A stretch of DNA of 64,000 nucleotides from Blautia sp900556555. Its GTDB lineage: Bacteria; Bacillota; Clostridia; Lachnospirales; Lachnospiraceae. The stretch is from NCBI GenBank assembly GCA_964250615.1, contig CAXUGM010000016.1; one strand, given 5' to 3'. The translations under genes were made by a program, and so were the position numbers. This document shows, one piece after another, positions 1 through 8,337 of the stretch. Position 1 is the first letter of the stretch. Each line of letters starts with the position of its first letter. Under the pieces are notes generated by a model that was given only the letters and a program-made list of their open reading frames with translations, did not search any database and was not told the DNA's origin.

Positions 1-75
1 TTCCCGAGTGGCCAAAGGGGACAGACTGTAAATCTGCTGGCAACGCCTTCGGTGGTTCGAATCCACCATCGCCCA
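1..75 (+). tRNA. tRNA-Tyr (GTA), 5' end outside window
   Basis: The anticodon loop ctGTAaa, a long variable arm and an intact T arm identify tRNA-Tyr. The first bases of the acceptor stem lie before the window. It is the first of five tRNAs separated by 3-11 bases, so probably one transcript. No CCA is encoded in this cluster. Confidence 0.93.
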
Positions 76-81
76 TTAAAT

Positions 82-154
82 GCCGATGTGGCTCAATTGG
101 CAGAGCAGCTGATTTGTAATCAGCAGGTTATCGGTTCGAGTCCGATCATCGGCT
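82..154 (+). tRNA. tRNA-Thr (TGT)
   Basis: A cloverleaf can be drawn with acceptor arms gccgatg and catcggc, anticodon TGT and discriminator T. The 3' CCA is not encoded. Confidence 0.95.
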
Positions 155-165
155 TAATAGAATAT

Positions 166-239
166 CGCGGGGTGGAGCAGTCTGGAAGCTCGTCGGGCTC
201 ATAACCCGAAGGTCACAGGTTCAAATCCTGTCCCCGCTA
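166..239 (+). tRNA. initiator tRNA-Met (CAT)
   Basis: The anticodon stem carries the three consecutive G-C pairs (GGG and CCC around ctCATaa) typical of initiator tRNA. Acceptor arms cgcgggg and ccccgct leave position 1 (C) opposite position 72 (T), so the first pair is open as formylation requires. Most bacterial initiators have C1-A72; here it is C1-U72. Confidence 0.94.
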
Positions 240-244
240 CTCAT

Positions 245-317
<73 letters not shown>

Positions 318-325
318 TTTATCAT

Positions 326-398
326 GGAGCATTAGCTCAGTCGGTAGAGCACTTGACTTTTAATCAAGTTGTCCGGGGTTCGAATCCCCGATGCTTCA
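326..398 (+). tRNA. tRNA-Lys (TTT)
   Basis: Acceptor arms ggagcat and atgcttc (one G-U pair), anticodon TTT in loop ctTTTaa. It is the last tRNA of the cluster and a terminator follows after 12 bases. tRNA clusters are frequent borders of accessory DNA, and the pilus locus lies just downstream. Confidence 0.95.
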
Positions 399-410
399 TT
401 TTTAAGAGGA

Positions 411-441
411 CTGAAATCTGCAATCAGGTTTCAGTTTTTTT
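411..441 (+). terminator. terminator of the tRNA cluster
   Basis: A 10-bp stem (411-420 with 425-434, one G-U pair) with loop CAAT is followed by seven T. This is a standard intrinsic terminator. Confidence 0.9.
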
Positions 442-589
442 ATTGCGTAAATTTTTATATGGGATATTTAACAAGGTGATTTCCACATAAGTGGTAAAAA
501 ATAGAGAAGTTATCCATAATAAAAAGAGTAAAAAGGATTTTTTGTGGATAACTATAGAAAACATTGTAATAGATGTGAATAAAAAAGAA

Positions 590-633
590 ACCAGAATCAA
601 TGAGGGGGGAAGGTTGATTCTGGTCTCTTTTTT
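590..633 (+). terminator. hairpin A of flanking repeat, copy 1 (terminator-like)
   Basis: An 11-bp stem (590-600 with 614-624) with a G-rich loop containing six consecutive G is followed by ctcttttttt. From the promoter at 542-570 it would end an RNA of about 55 nt. Copy 2 has a hairpin of different sequence at the same place (8366-8406) that keeps the gaggggg loop. Confidence 0.7.
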
Positions 634-680
634 AATATAAATATTAAAAAGAAGGAGAGCCGGTCTTTTCATACCGGCAT

Positions 681-770
681 ATGAAAAAGAAAAAGATTTT
701 TGAAAAAGTCTTATCGGCTTTTACAAGTAATACTATAAAGGTTAATTGTGATGAATCTGTGTTTAAATGA
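681..770 (+). CDS. possible 29-residue peptide in flanking repeat copy 1
   Basis: An ATG follows a strong SD, with a 20-base hairpin between them. If the hairpin folds, the SD and ATG are brought to normal spacing. The peptide starts MKKKKIFEKVLSAF, so it has a basic end and a short hydrophobic part. In copy 2 the equivalent frame is shifted and stops after six codons, so the DNA or RNA is conserved rather than the peptide. It may not be a real gene. Confidence 0.3.
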   Translation: MKKKKIFEKVLSAFTSNTIKVNCDESVFK

Positions 771-790
771 TAAAAGAAATGTAAAAAACA

Positions 791-819
791 TTGGCAGCTT
801 CGTTTTTATTTGTTATAAT
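791..819 (+). promoter_or_regulatory. extended -10 promoter pointing into the pilus locus
   Basis: TTGGCA (791-796), 17-bp spacer, TATAAT (814-819) with an extended -10 TGT directly before it. This is one of the best sigma-A matches in the window. Transcription would start near 826 and run antisense through the XRE regulator toward the sortase gene. No terminator is visible between it and position 1330. Confidence 0.6.
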
Positions 820-892
820 AAGTGAACATTCTCATATCAGTCAAATCTTACATAATGTCTTTAAAATAATTCTATTGTATTTCAAATTCATT

Positions 893-1228
893 TCAATTAT
901 TCAGTATATGAAGAATTTCCAAAAGCTTTTCCTGATCCCTGTGAGACATTGCTGAGATGGCAGTCTTTAAATCTGGAATAATATTTTCTTCTGCTTCTGA
1001 TTTATCGGAATCCAGTCCGGTTAACTTATCTAAAGAAACATTCAATTTGCGTGCATAACTGATCAAAACATGAGCATTACATTTATTAATGCCACGCTCC
1101 ATGGCTGATAAATAATTTTTTGACAGACCGCAGTAATCGGCCATTTCTTGTTGTTGAATATGTGCTTCCTTGCGGAAGGTCTGTAGTCTTTTGTTTAGTC
1201 GTTTGCTTTCTTCTGGTAATGGTTTCAT
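893..1228 (-). CDS. XRE-family transcriptional regulator
   Basis: A 111-residue DNA-binding protein. Residues of about 15-70 form an HTH_3 domain (QQQEMADYCGLSKNYLSAME is the helix-turn-helix). The C-terminal 40 residues are short and acidic with a helical end. The start at 1228 is chosen because gggag lies 6 bases upstream; a longer frame reaches 1288 but would run over the promoter. It is divergent from the pilus operon, so it is the obvious local regulator (inference). Its own promoter is at 1259-1288. The promoter at 791-819 would make an antisense RNA to it. It resembles small phage- or ICE-type repressors, but no other phage gene is present. Confidence 0.85.
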   Translation of the reverse strand: MKPLPEESKRLNKRLQTFRKEAHIQQQEMADYCGLSKNYLSAMERGINKCNAHVLISYARKLNVSLDKLTGLDSDKSEAEENIIPDLKTAISAMSHRDQEKLLEILHILNN

Positions 1229-1258
1229 TTTTCGTCTCCCTTTTCTTTCAATAAATTT

Positions 1259-1288
1259 ATTATAACTGTTTCTGTTAAAAGTGGTCAA
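1259..1288 (-). promoter_or_regulatory. promoter of the XRE regulator
   Basis: On the minus strand TTGACC (1288-1283), 18-bp spacer, TATAAT (1264-1259). The start would be about 25 bases before the regulator's ATG. It lies in the short divergent region, so bound regulator could affect both directions. Confidence 0.6.
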
Positions 1289-1329
1289 TGAAAAAATATC
1301 GGATTTGATAATGGAAAGGAGTAATAGAA

Positions 1330-2253
1330 TTGAAAAGAAAATTTAGAGTTTTTTTAGGTGCTATTTTTTTGAGTGTGAGTATAGGATGTTTTTTTTATCC
1401 AGATTATTATAAGTGGAAAATGGATTGTGAGATAAATATTATAGAAAAAGAAATATTGGAGCCACTGCCTCAGAAAGAAAACAAGAAGAAAGAAAAAAAT
1501 TATGAGGCGTTATACAAAGAAATGGAAATCTATAATCAAAGACTAGAAATTCAGGGGCAGAACCTTGTGGATGCATGGAGTTATGAAGAACCACCGATTC
1601 CGCAGCATTTTATACCGAATGGGGACTATGCAGTCGGCACGATTGAAATCCCGGATATGCAGGTAAAGCTGCCGTTACTTTTGGGAGCTTCTAAAGAGAA
1701 TCTTTCTAAAGGTGCGGGAATTTTATCGGAAACAAGTATGCCTATTGGGGGAAGAAATTCTAACTGTGTTATTGCCGCTCATCGTGGATGGAGAGGAAAT
1801 CCATATTTTCAGTATATTGAAAATATGTCAGAGGGCTCGTTGGTATATATTAAAAATCCATGGGAAACAAGGATATATCAGGCAGTAGAAGTTAAAATTA
1901 TTAACCCTTGGGATTTAGAGTCAATTTTAATACAACCGGAAAAAGATATGGTAACTTTATTAACTTGTCACCCTTACGGGATAGGTGGAGGTACACAGCG
2001 TTATCTTGTATATTGTGAATATGTGAAAACACAATCACAGGTTGAAAATGTAAATACAGAGAAAAAGAATGAGAATAGAAAGCTAAATGAAATACAAGAT
2101 GGGGGTCAGTCGAAGAAGTTTATGAAATGGGAGGAGAGTGTGTGCATCGTACTTCCTATGGTTACATTGATAATAATTATTTTCCGTTTTTTTTATAATT
2201 TATATCTTGATAAAAGAAATAAAAACAGTTATAATGCGGATATAAACAACTGA
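1330..2253 (+). CDS. class C-like sortase (pilus-associated)
   Basis: A membrane-bound transpeptidase of 307 residues expected to join pilin subunits or attach them to the wall. It has an N-terminal membrane segment (about 8-25), a charged stalk, and a sortase domain (about 100-235) with catalytic His151 (AAHRG), Cys213 (LLTCHPYG) and Arg224 (TQRYLVY). A second membrane helix (about 273-292) is typical of class C enzymes. DAW at 81-83 could be the lid that covers the active site. The start is TTG with aaaggag upstream. It is first in a four-gene operon with two sortases and two LPxTG-type proteins. It is further from the class C consensus than the second sortase (TCHPYGIGG instead of TCTPYGVNTHR), suggesting a different substrate. 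Confidence 0.92.
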   Translation: MKRKFRVFLGAIFLSVSIGCFFYPDYYKWKMDCEINIIEKEILEPLPQKENKKKEKNYEALYKEMEIYNQRLEIQGQNLVDAWSYEEPPIPQHFIPNGDYAVGTIEIPDMQVKLPLLLGASKENLSKGAGILSETSMPIGGRNSNCVIAAHRGWRGNPYFQYIENMSEGSLVYIKNPWETRIYQAVEVKIINPWDLESILIQPEKDMVTLLTCHPYGIGGGTQRYLVYCEYVKTQSQVENVNTEKKNENRKLNEIQDGGQSKKFMKWEESVCIVLPMVTLIIIIFRFFYNLYLDKRNKNSYNADINN

Positions 2254-2284
2254 AAACAGTGATAATAAGAAAGGAGAAAAGAAT

Positions 2285-4138
2285 ATGAGAAGAAATTTTT
2301 TCAGGGGAGTAGGTAGTTTATTTTTGGCAATGTTTTTGGTGCTGACATCGGCACAGGAAATCTTTGCAGCAACGGAGGATACCATTGATACGGGAAGAAG
2401 GGGAAGTTTTACTATTTACAAGTATGATTTAACAGCAGCAGAACAGGATGATGTAGATATATCAGGAGGAGTATTTGAAAATAATGGAAAAGAGGATATA
2501 AAAGCCAAGGAAACATTAATGAATTATGCTATTTCAGGCGTGGAATTTACTTATTTGCAGTTAGGTGGTATTCATACAGATAGCCAGGGAGGAAAAGTTC
2601 AACTTTTATATGATATTCCGGAAAGTTTGGAGATAATACTTGAATTAGAAAATGAAAGAAAGAATCACTGCTATACATCGACAGAGTTGAACAAGGCATT
2701 GAAAGATATTATGTCAAAAGGAACAGAGGGAAAAAATAAGCTGGAGCAGTATATGATGAACTCGGAAGAGAGAAAAGCAATGCCGGTTACAGATACAGAA
2801 GGTAAAACCGCAGCAACAGGATTATTGTTGGGATTATATCTGATTGTAGAAACCAGAGTTCCGGCAAATGTTCATACAACAATAGATCCATTTTTTGTCT
2901 CACTGCCAATGACAGATTCAGAGGGAGATGCCTGGTTTTATGATGTGGAGGTATATCCCAAAAATCAAACCGATATTCCTGATTTGGATAAATTAGTAAA
3001 ACAAAAAGATGATAATGGGAAATTGTCTTATGAAGATGTAGCTACAGGTTCTGAAGGTGATGTTATGGATTATATTCTGGTATCCCATCTTCCACAAATA
3101 ACTTCTGAATCCACCTATTTAACAAAATATTCGTTTGTAGATAAAATGGATACAGGACTTGTCTATAACAAAGATGTCACTATACGTTTTTATGACAGTG
3201 AGGCAGATGCTAGGGAGAATAAAAAAGAAAAGGCTATTCAGATATGGGATAATGATGAAAGTTTGTATCAGGTTTCCTACATAGAGGAAAATAACCAGAA
3301 AATGACAGTAACTATAACAAAAGAAGGATTAAAAGAAATCAATACAAAATTTTCAGGAAAATGGATTGTAATTGATTACTCCTGCAGCATAAAATCAGAC
3401 CAGTCACCAATACTGGGGGATTCAGGAAATATAAATAATGTAAATCTTGAATGGAAACGCACCAATATGGAAGAGGCCGATACTTTGGAAGATCGTGCTA
3501 AGGTTTATACATTTGGATTAAATATAAAAAAGAATTTTGCTGATAATAAAGGAAATGCCTTGGATGTGCAGTTTGTTTTGCAGAATCAGACAGATGGACA
3601 TTATATAAAAGCAAAAGGTGAGAATGGAATTTATTATGTGACAGACAGTGAAAAAGGAACAACAGAAAAAGAAGCTACAGTATTTGTACCTGCGGAAGAT
3701 GGAAATTTGAAAATATATGGATTGGAAGCAAATACTTATGTTCTAACAGAAATTGCAACATCAGATGGATATTCTCTTCTAAAAGAATCTATGGTGATTG
3801 ATATTGTGAGTACACTTGACAATATCATCCCATCTCGGACAACTCTATATGACATCATGGATAAAAATAATAACCCTAATAAAAATTTAATAGAAACAGA
3901 GGGAAGACGCGCCAGTGCATCGGTTGATGGAAAACCTGCAAGTATGAGTGAGTTTCATTCAGATAACGGAAGTGTATCAATAAATGCAAATGTCGAATTG
4001 TCAGTAGTCAATAGCAGGACATTTCAATTACCTCAGACAGGCGGTTTGGGAACATGGATTTTCACATTTGCAGGATGTGGTGCAGCTTTAGCAGGGGTCA
4101 TTCTTGTGACAAAAAAATCCAAGAAGAAGGAAGTTTAA
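2285..4138 (+). CDS. LPQTG-anchored major pilin (isopeptide-forming backbone subunit)
   Basis: Likely shaft subunit of a sortase-built pilus, 617 residues. It has a signal peptide (about 1-29), then a pilin motif ending in VEVYPKN with the predicted polymerising Lys near 226. Immunoglobulin-like domains of SpaA/FctA type follow; the late segment with YVLTEIATSDGYSLL carries an E-box-like YVLTE. The sorting signal LPQTG (about 582) is followed by a membrane helix and a KKSKKKEV tail. The neighbouring sortases supply the polymerase. Spacing to sortase 1 is 31 bases. The combination of pilin motif, E-box and LPQTG makes the role clear; the ligand, if any, is unknown. Confidence 0.93.
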   Translation: MRRNFFRGVGSLFLAMFLVLTSAQEIFAATEDTIDTGRRGSFTIYKYDLTAAEQDDVDISGGVFENNGKEDIKAKETLMNYAISGVEFTYLQLGGIHTDSQGGKVQLLYDIPESLEIILELENERKNHCYTSTELNKALKDIMSKGTEGKNKLEQYMMNSEERKAMPVTDTEGKTAATGLLLGLYLIVETRVPANVHTTIDPFFVSLPMTDSEGDAWFYDVEVYPKNQTDIPDLDKLVKQKDDNGKLSYEDVATGSEGDVMDYILVSHLPQITSESTYLTKYSFVDKMDTGLVYNKDVTIRFYDSEADARENKKEKAIQIWDNDESLYQVSYIEENNQKMTVTITKEGLKEINTKFSGKWIVIDYSCSIKSDQSPILGDSGNINNVNLEWKRTNMEEADTLEDRAKVYTFGLNIKKNFADNKGNALDVQFVLQNQTDGHYIKAKGENGIYYVTDSEKGTTEKEATVFVPAEDGNLKIYGLEANTYVLTEIATSDGYSLLKESMVIDIVSTLDNIIPSRTTLYDIMDKNNNPNKNLIETEGRRASASVDGKPASMSEFHSDNGSVSINANVELSVVNSRTFQLPQTGGLGTWIFTFAGCGAALAGVILVTKKSKKKEV

Positions 4139-4144
4139 TGGAAT

Positions 4145-5005
4145 ATGGGAAAGGGGATAAGCGGTAAAAAAGGATTACTTACGATTTCGTTATTTACCAG
4201 TGCCATTATTTTAATGGGGTATCCGTATATTGCAAATTATATATTTGAGCATCGGACAGATTCCATTGTGGAAACAACAGAAAAATTAGAGAGAAATATG
4301 GAAGATAGGAAAAGAGAAGAGTATGCAGATGAAATAAATAAATATAACCAAGAACTATATAGTGGGAGAATCCAGCTTCAAGACCCTTTTAAGGAAATGT
4401 TTGAAGAAAAAAAGACAGGAAAATACAATGAGTTACTAAATATTAATAAAAATGGAATTATGGGAACTATTGTAATACCAGCTATTAATATAAAACTGCC
4501 GATTTACCACGGAACATCAGAGAAAATATTAGAAAAAGGAATCGGACATTTGGAGGGAAGTTCTTTGCCATTAGGAGGAGAAAATACACATACTGTATTA
4601 ACAGGGCATACAGGGCTCAGTAATGCAAAGCTGTTTACAGACCTGTCAGAGATGAAAGAGGGAGAGTTTTTCTTTTTAAATATTTTAGGAGAGCAATTAG
4701 TATATCAGATTAACCAGATAAGGATTGTTTTACCTACAGATTTGGAGGAATTGTATATCAAGAAAGGCAAAGATTACTGTACCCTTGTAACATGTACTCC
4801 TTATGGAGTCAATACCCATCGCATTCTGGTTCGAGGAGAGAGAGTAGAAAATGAGGGAATACTTGAGAATAAAAGAAATTTTGAGAAAAAAAGAATAGAG
4901 TCCAGATGGATGAAAGAATACAAATATGCTTTAAAAAGTAGTCTTGGAATGTTAGGGGGAAGTTTCATACTACTATATTTCTTTCGTAAGTTTATAAGAC
5001 ACTAA
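4145..5005 (+). CDS. class C sortase (pilus polymerase)
   Basis: A 286-residue pilin polymerase with textbook class C features: N-terminal membrane helix (about 11-31), lid D80-P81-F82, catalytic His155 (LTGHTG), Cys217 (VTCTPYG) and Arg226 (NTHRILVRG), and a C-terminal membrane helix (about 262-280). It should use Lys226 of the pilin as nucleophile on the LPQTG of the next subunit (family knowledge). It starts 6 bases after the pilin stop. A 9-codon frame begins on the pilin stop codon (4138) and overlaps this start, so re-initiation is possible. Confidence 0.94.
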   Translation: MGKGISGKKGLLTISLFTSAIILMGYPYIANYIFEHRTDSIVETTEKLERNMEDRKREEYADEINKYNQELYSGRIQLQDPFKEMFEEKKTGKYNELLNINKNGIMGTIVIPAINIKLPIYHGTSEKILEKGIGHLEGSSLPLGGENTHTVLTGHTGLSNAKLFTDLSEMKEGEFFFLNILGEQLVYQINQIRIVLPTDLEELYIKKGKDYCTLVTCTPYGVNTHRILVRGERVENEGILENKRNFEKKRIESRWMKEYKYALKSSLGMLGGSFILLYFFRKFIRH

Positions 5006-5027
5006 AAAGGAAAGGAGAAAGCTGCAT

Positions 5028-5057
5028 ATGGGCAGCAGAATGGGGTATGAAGAATAA
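5028..5057 (+). CDS. possible 9-residue upstream peptide overlapping the adhesin start
   Basis: The strong SD aaaggag (5011-5017) lies 10 bases before an ATG at 5028 that opens MGSRMGYEE and stops at 5057. The real adhesin start at 5047 is about 30 bases from this SD and has no good SD of its own. The short frame could couple translation to the adhesin by termination and re-initiation. It may also be chance. Confidence 0.3.
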   Translation: MGSRMGYEE

Positions 5058-8000
5058 AAAAATAATTCCGGTATTGCTGTTGATTGTGTTACTTTTGGGA
5101 AATTGGTTTACTATTTCACATAATGTATATGGAAGTTCAGAAGAAATTGCTCAGAATGGATTGTCAGAAGAATTGCTGACAGAGGATATAATGGTCTCTG
5201 TCAGTAGAAAAAATGAAAAAGAGGAATTACATCCGGGAAATCAAGCAACATTGATTGTGAAAATGAGTAATAAAACAGAAGAAAAAGGGCAATTTAGAAT
5301 TTATTTTTGCGATGGGGAAACTCTATTGCCACAAGAAAAAGAACAATGGAGTTCCTATTTTACAAAAGCAACACAATCTGTAAAAATAGATGGAATGAGT
5401 AGTGAAAATAAAATGCCAATTATGGTAAAGTTGCCGGAGAATGAAAAAGAAGAAACATTGCTGGAGATACATCAAAAAATTGAAAATGAAAAAATAGTTA
5501 CATCCTATGCACAATTAGAAATTCCACCGGAAGGAGATACAGAGTTTGAATTAGTGGTATCTTCCGAAGAAGAAGAAAAGGCAGTTATTATTCCAACCGT
5601 AGAAAATCAGGAAATTGTTTATGGAGAACCTGTATATGTAGAATGGAAAACAGATGAAGGTTATACAGAAGACAGGATAGAGGGAGATACAGAAATGACG
5701 GAAAATTTTTCTAGGGAAGAGCAGGAGGCAGAAGGAGAGAATGCAGAGGAAAATTTGGAATTAGAAATAGATGGGGAAATGTCATTAAATTCGGAATCAC
5801 ATAAGTTTCGTACTGTAATTCCACAAAAGGGAGGTGTATTAAATATTTTATACGATTTTGAGGAAGCACAGTGGACAACCGTTTACCCAAAAAGAAATGG
5901 CTTGGCCACGGCAGATACACTTCCAGGGGGAACAGTGATTAAAACGGTTTTATCGGCAGATCCGGGGTATTGTATTGCATCATGCAGAATATTAGAGGAA
6001 GATTCGTCAGAATGGAAAGAAATAGAGGAGTGCATAGGAAAAGAAAGATATGAACTGGAAATAGAAATTTTGAGAGAAGATATCACATTGGAAATTTTCT
6101 TTGAAAAGAAAAGAGAATTGACAGTGGAAGAAGAAACTTATCAGACTTCATTGGAGTTTATTTACAATCGTGATGATTGTGCAGATGTAAAGGAAGACAA
6201 CGGAAGTAAAAATAAAGCAGAGTTACAGACATTAAAAGATACTGAAAATAGGCTGGCAGCAGTACCTGATAATGTTTATCTGGAAGTAGGTGATAGAATT
6301 TCCTACCCTTCTCAAACTTATATATCACATGAATTCAATATATCAGGTTGTGACGGGATTGTCGGACCTGGATATTGTATGAACCCTAATAAGAGCAATC
6401 CACCAAGTGGATGGTATTCTGATATACGTTTACTGGATGAAACAAGGCCTGATTATGGAAATGCATATAAATTAATTATGCTGACCAACTACGGCATGGA
6501 TTTACAGTCATGGGGGGATTTTTGGTTTGGTATTTCGGATCAGGGTCAAAAAAAGTATAGAGAAATTTATATTCATGCAATTATTGGATACTTGGAGACT
6601 GGTACGTTATTAGGATTGAATAGTGAAGAACAAAGAGGAGTTATTAATATAGCAAACGATGTATATAAAAGAGCAAATAATGGAGAAGTGGAGGGAATCT
6701 TAAAGAAATATCGTGTTTATGAAATCCATACGGAAAATGCTAAGATGCAAAATATATGCTTTATGACACGAAATTCAAAAGGTGGATTAAGTATTCAGAA
6801 AAAAAGCAGTAAACCTGATATCACAAGCAATAATGAATATTACAGTTTGCAAGGTGCTGTTTATGGCATATATTCTGATGAATCTTGTACAAAACAGATT
6901 ATGACTATGGAAACAGATCACAATGGATATGCTGCAACTGCAGATGATGCCTTAGAGGATGGGAGCTACTATGTAAAAGAGCAGACGCCTTCAAAAGGAT
7001 ATATGTTAGATACAAATACATATAGGTATGACATTGCAGGTGGAGGAAAGGCAGCAGAAAATAAGAAAATATCCAGTGAACCGCCTAAAATGGGAAGAAT
7101 AGATATAACAAAAACATCTGCTTTGCCGGAAATATCAGATCATAATCAATGTTATGATTTAGGAGGAGCAGAGTACACGATTTATAAAAATCAGGATTGT
7201 ACAGAGTATGTATCCAAAATTGTAACGGACAGTACAGGATGTGGAACAGGAGATCATTTGCCATTGGGAATCTATTATGCTAAAGAGACAAAGGCTCCAA
7301 AAGGATATGAAATAAGTCCAGCTGTTTATACCGTATCTTTGACAGAATCAGAAGAGTCCATTACCGTAGAAGGACTAAATGTACAAGATTATCCTGAAAA
7401 CTATTCTATGGGAATCCATATAATCAAGACAGGCAAGGGAAAAGAAACACTTGAAGTTCCAACTTTAGAAGGAACGCAGTTTACCGTTAAATATTACGAT
7501 GGATTTTTTAACCAGGATAATCTCCCAGATATGGCAGAGCGTATTTGGGTTATAGAAGTAAAGAAAGATAAAGAAACAGGAAAATTTCTGACAGAGCTTG
7601 GAGATGAATATTTGATAAGTCAGTTAAGTGATAAACTTTATAAAAATGAAAATCAAGAAGCTGTGATTCCTTATGGGACACTTACGGTTCAGGAGACAAA
7701 ACCTGCTTCAGGATATACGCTGAAAGGAAATTTGAAGGACAAGAATGGGAAAATTGTAGCAGTTAATAGTGAATTATATGTGGCACAGGTAAAAAAAGAA
7801 AGTGGAAATATAGTGTTAGAAGGTGGAAACGAATTTATAGCAGAAGACGAATTGATTCATGGAAGCATTAAAATAAAAAAATATAAATCCGATGGAAAAA
7901 CACCATTAGAAGGTGCAGAATTTGAAATTAAAAACAGAGATGGAGAAGTAGTGCAGGTAAAAACTACAGATAAAAATGGAGAAATTATGTTTGATAAGCT

Positions 8001-8337
8001 ATATCCTGATACTTATACCATTACTGAGAAAAAAACAGTGGAAGGCAATACATTGTTGAAAGAGCCTTTGGTGGTTCAGATTCCAGCTAAGGTAACAAAA
8101 GAGGAAATAAAAGAAAATAATATTGACGAGAGTAAATGTATTTATGATCCTGTGGAAGATGTTTATTATATTTATAATTATGTATATGAAATTACTAACC
8201 ATGCCAATTTTCAAATACCTATGACAGGTGGAGAAATTCCGTATGAAGCGTTTCTTTTTCTGAGTGTTGGAATAGTTTTATTTTTAGGTGCAGTGGCTGT
8301 TCTTATGAAAAAGAATAATCCGGGGAGTCAGGAATAA
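5047..8337 (+). CDS. large pilus tip adhesin with thioester-type and Cna-B domains, IPMTGG anchor
   Basis: A 1096-residue surface protein. It has a signal peptide (about 1-29), a charged Glu-rich N-terminal region (about 40-400), a domain with GYCMNP around Cys444 that resembles the Cys site of Gram-positive thioester domains, then repeated Cna-B/SpaA modules (about 575-690, 695-780, 785-940, 945-1050) with KEQTP, KETKAP and QETKPA E-box-like motifs. The IPMTGG sorting signal lies near 1057, followed by a helix and a Lys-containing tail. Gln568 (KMQNICFM) is the best partner for Cys444. If the bond forms, the protein could attach covalently to a host amine (known for Cpa-type tips). Size and position at the operon end fit a tip adhesin. 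The ligand cannot be read from sequence. Confidence 0.88.
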   Translation: MKNKKIIPVLLLIVLLLGNWFTISHNVYGSSEEIAQNGLSEELLTEDIMVSVSRKNEKEELHPGNQATLIVKMSNKTEEKGQFRIYFCDGETLLPQEKEQWSSYFTKATQSVKIDGMSSENKMPIMVKLPENEKEETLLEIHQKIENEKIVTSYAQLEIPPEGDTEFELVVSSEEEEKAVIIPTVENQEIVYGEPVYVEWKTDEGYTEDRIEGDTEMTENFSREEQEAEGENAEENLELEIDGEMSLNSESHKFRTVIPQKGGVLNILYDFEEAQWTTVYPKRNGLATADTLPGGTVIKTVLSADPGYCIASCRILEEDSSEWKEIEECIGKERYELEIEILREDITLEIFFEKKRELTVEEETYQTSLEFIYNRDDCADVKEDNGSKNKAELQTLKDTENRLAAVPDNVYLEVGDRISYPSQTYISHEFNISGCDGIVGPGYCMNPNKSNPPSGWYSDIRLLDETRPDYGNAYKLIMLTNYGMDLQSWGDFWFGISDQGQKKYREIYIHAIIGYLETGTLLGLNSEEQRGVINIANDVYKRANNGEVEGILKKYRVYEIHTENAKMQNICFMTRNSKGGLSIQKKSSKPDITSNNEYYSLQGAVYGIYSDESCTKQIMTMETDHNGYAATADDALEDGSYYVKEQTPSKGYMLDTNTYRYDIAGGGKAAENKKISSEPPKMGRIDITKTSALPEISDHNQCYDLGGAEYTIYKNQDCTEYVSKIVTDSTGCGTGDHLPLGIYYAKETKAPKGYEISPAVYTVSLTESEESITVEGLNVQDYPENYSMGIHIIKTGKGKETLEVPTLEGTQFTVKYYDGFFNQDNLPDMAERIWVIEVKKDKETGKFLTELGDEYLISQLSDKLYKNENQEAVIPYGTLTVQETKPASGYTLKGNLKDKNGKIVAVNSELYVAQVKKESGNIVLEGGNEFIAEDELIHGSIKIKKYKSDGKTPLEGAEFEIKNRDGEVVQVKTTDKNGEIMFDKLYPDTYTITEKKTVEGNTLLKEPLVVQIPAKVTKEEIKENNIDESKCIYDPVEDVYYIYNYVYEITNHANFQIPMTGGEIPYEAFLFLSVGIVLFLGAVAVLMKKNNPGSQE

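Larger units (their letters stand above)
590..770 (+). repeat. structured flanking repeat, copy 1 (hairpin A, SD, hairpin B, ATG, 22-bp core)
   Basis: In order: hairpin A with a G-rich loop, a strong SD (gaaggag, 651-657), hairpin B (gccggt 659-664 with accggc 673-678), ATG at 681, and a core at 716-737 that is identical over 22 bases to 8491-8512. The same order recurs after the pilus operon at 8366-8512. Both hairpin stems differ in sequence between copies but pair in each. The function is unknown. Confidence 0.75.
399..892. other. gene-poor region between tRNAs and pilus regulator
   Basis: No conventional gene is visible. The stretch holds the tRNA terminator, a weak promoter (TTGTGG 542-547, TGTAAT 565-570), the first copy of the flanking structured repeat (590-770) and a near-consensus promoter at 791-819. 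The rest is AT-rich and featureless. Confidence 0.7.

Noticed and set aside
681..770. Conserved small protein in the flanking repeats
   Set aside because: The frame is broken in copy 2 while bases, including silent positions, are kept; listed only as a low-confidence peptide.
893..8337. Pilus locus as a prophage or ICE
   Set aside because: Only a small XRE repressor resembles phage genes; no integrase, relaxase or structural gene is present, and a clear attachment-site pair was not found apart from the structured repeats.
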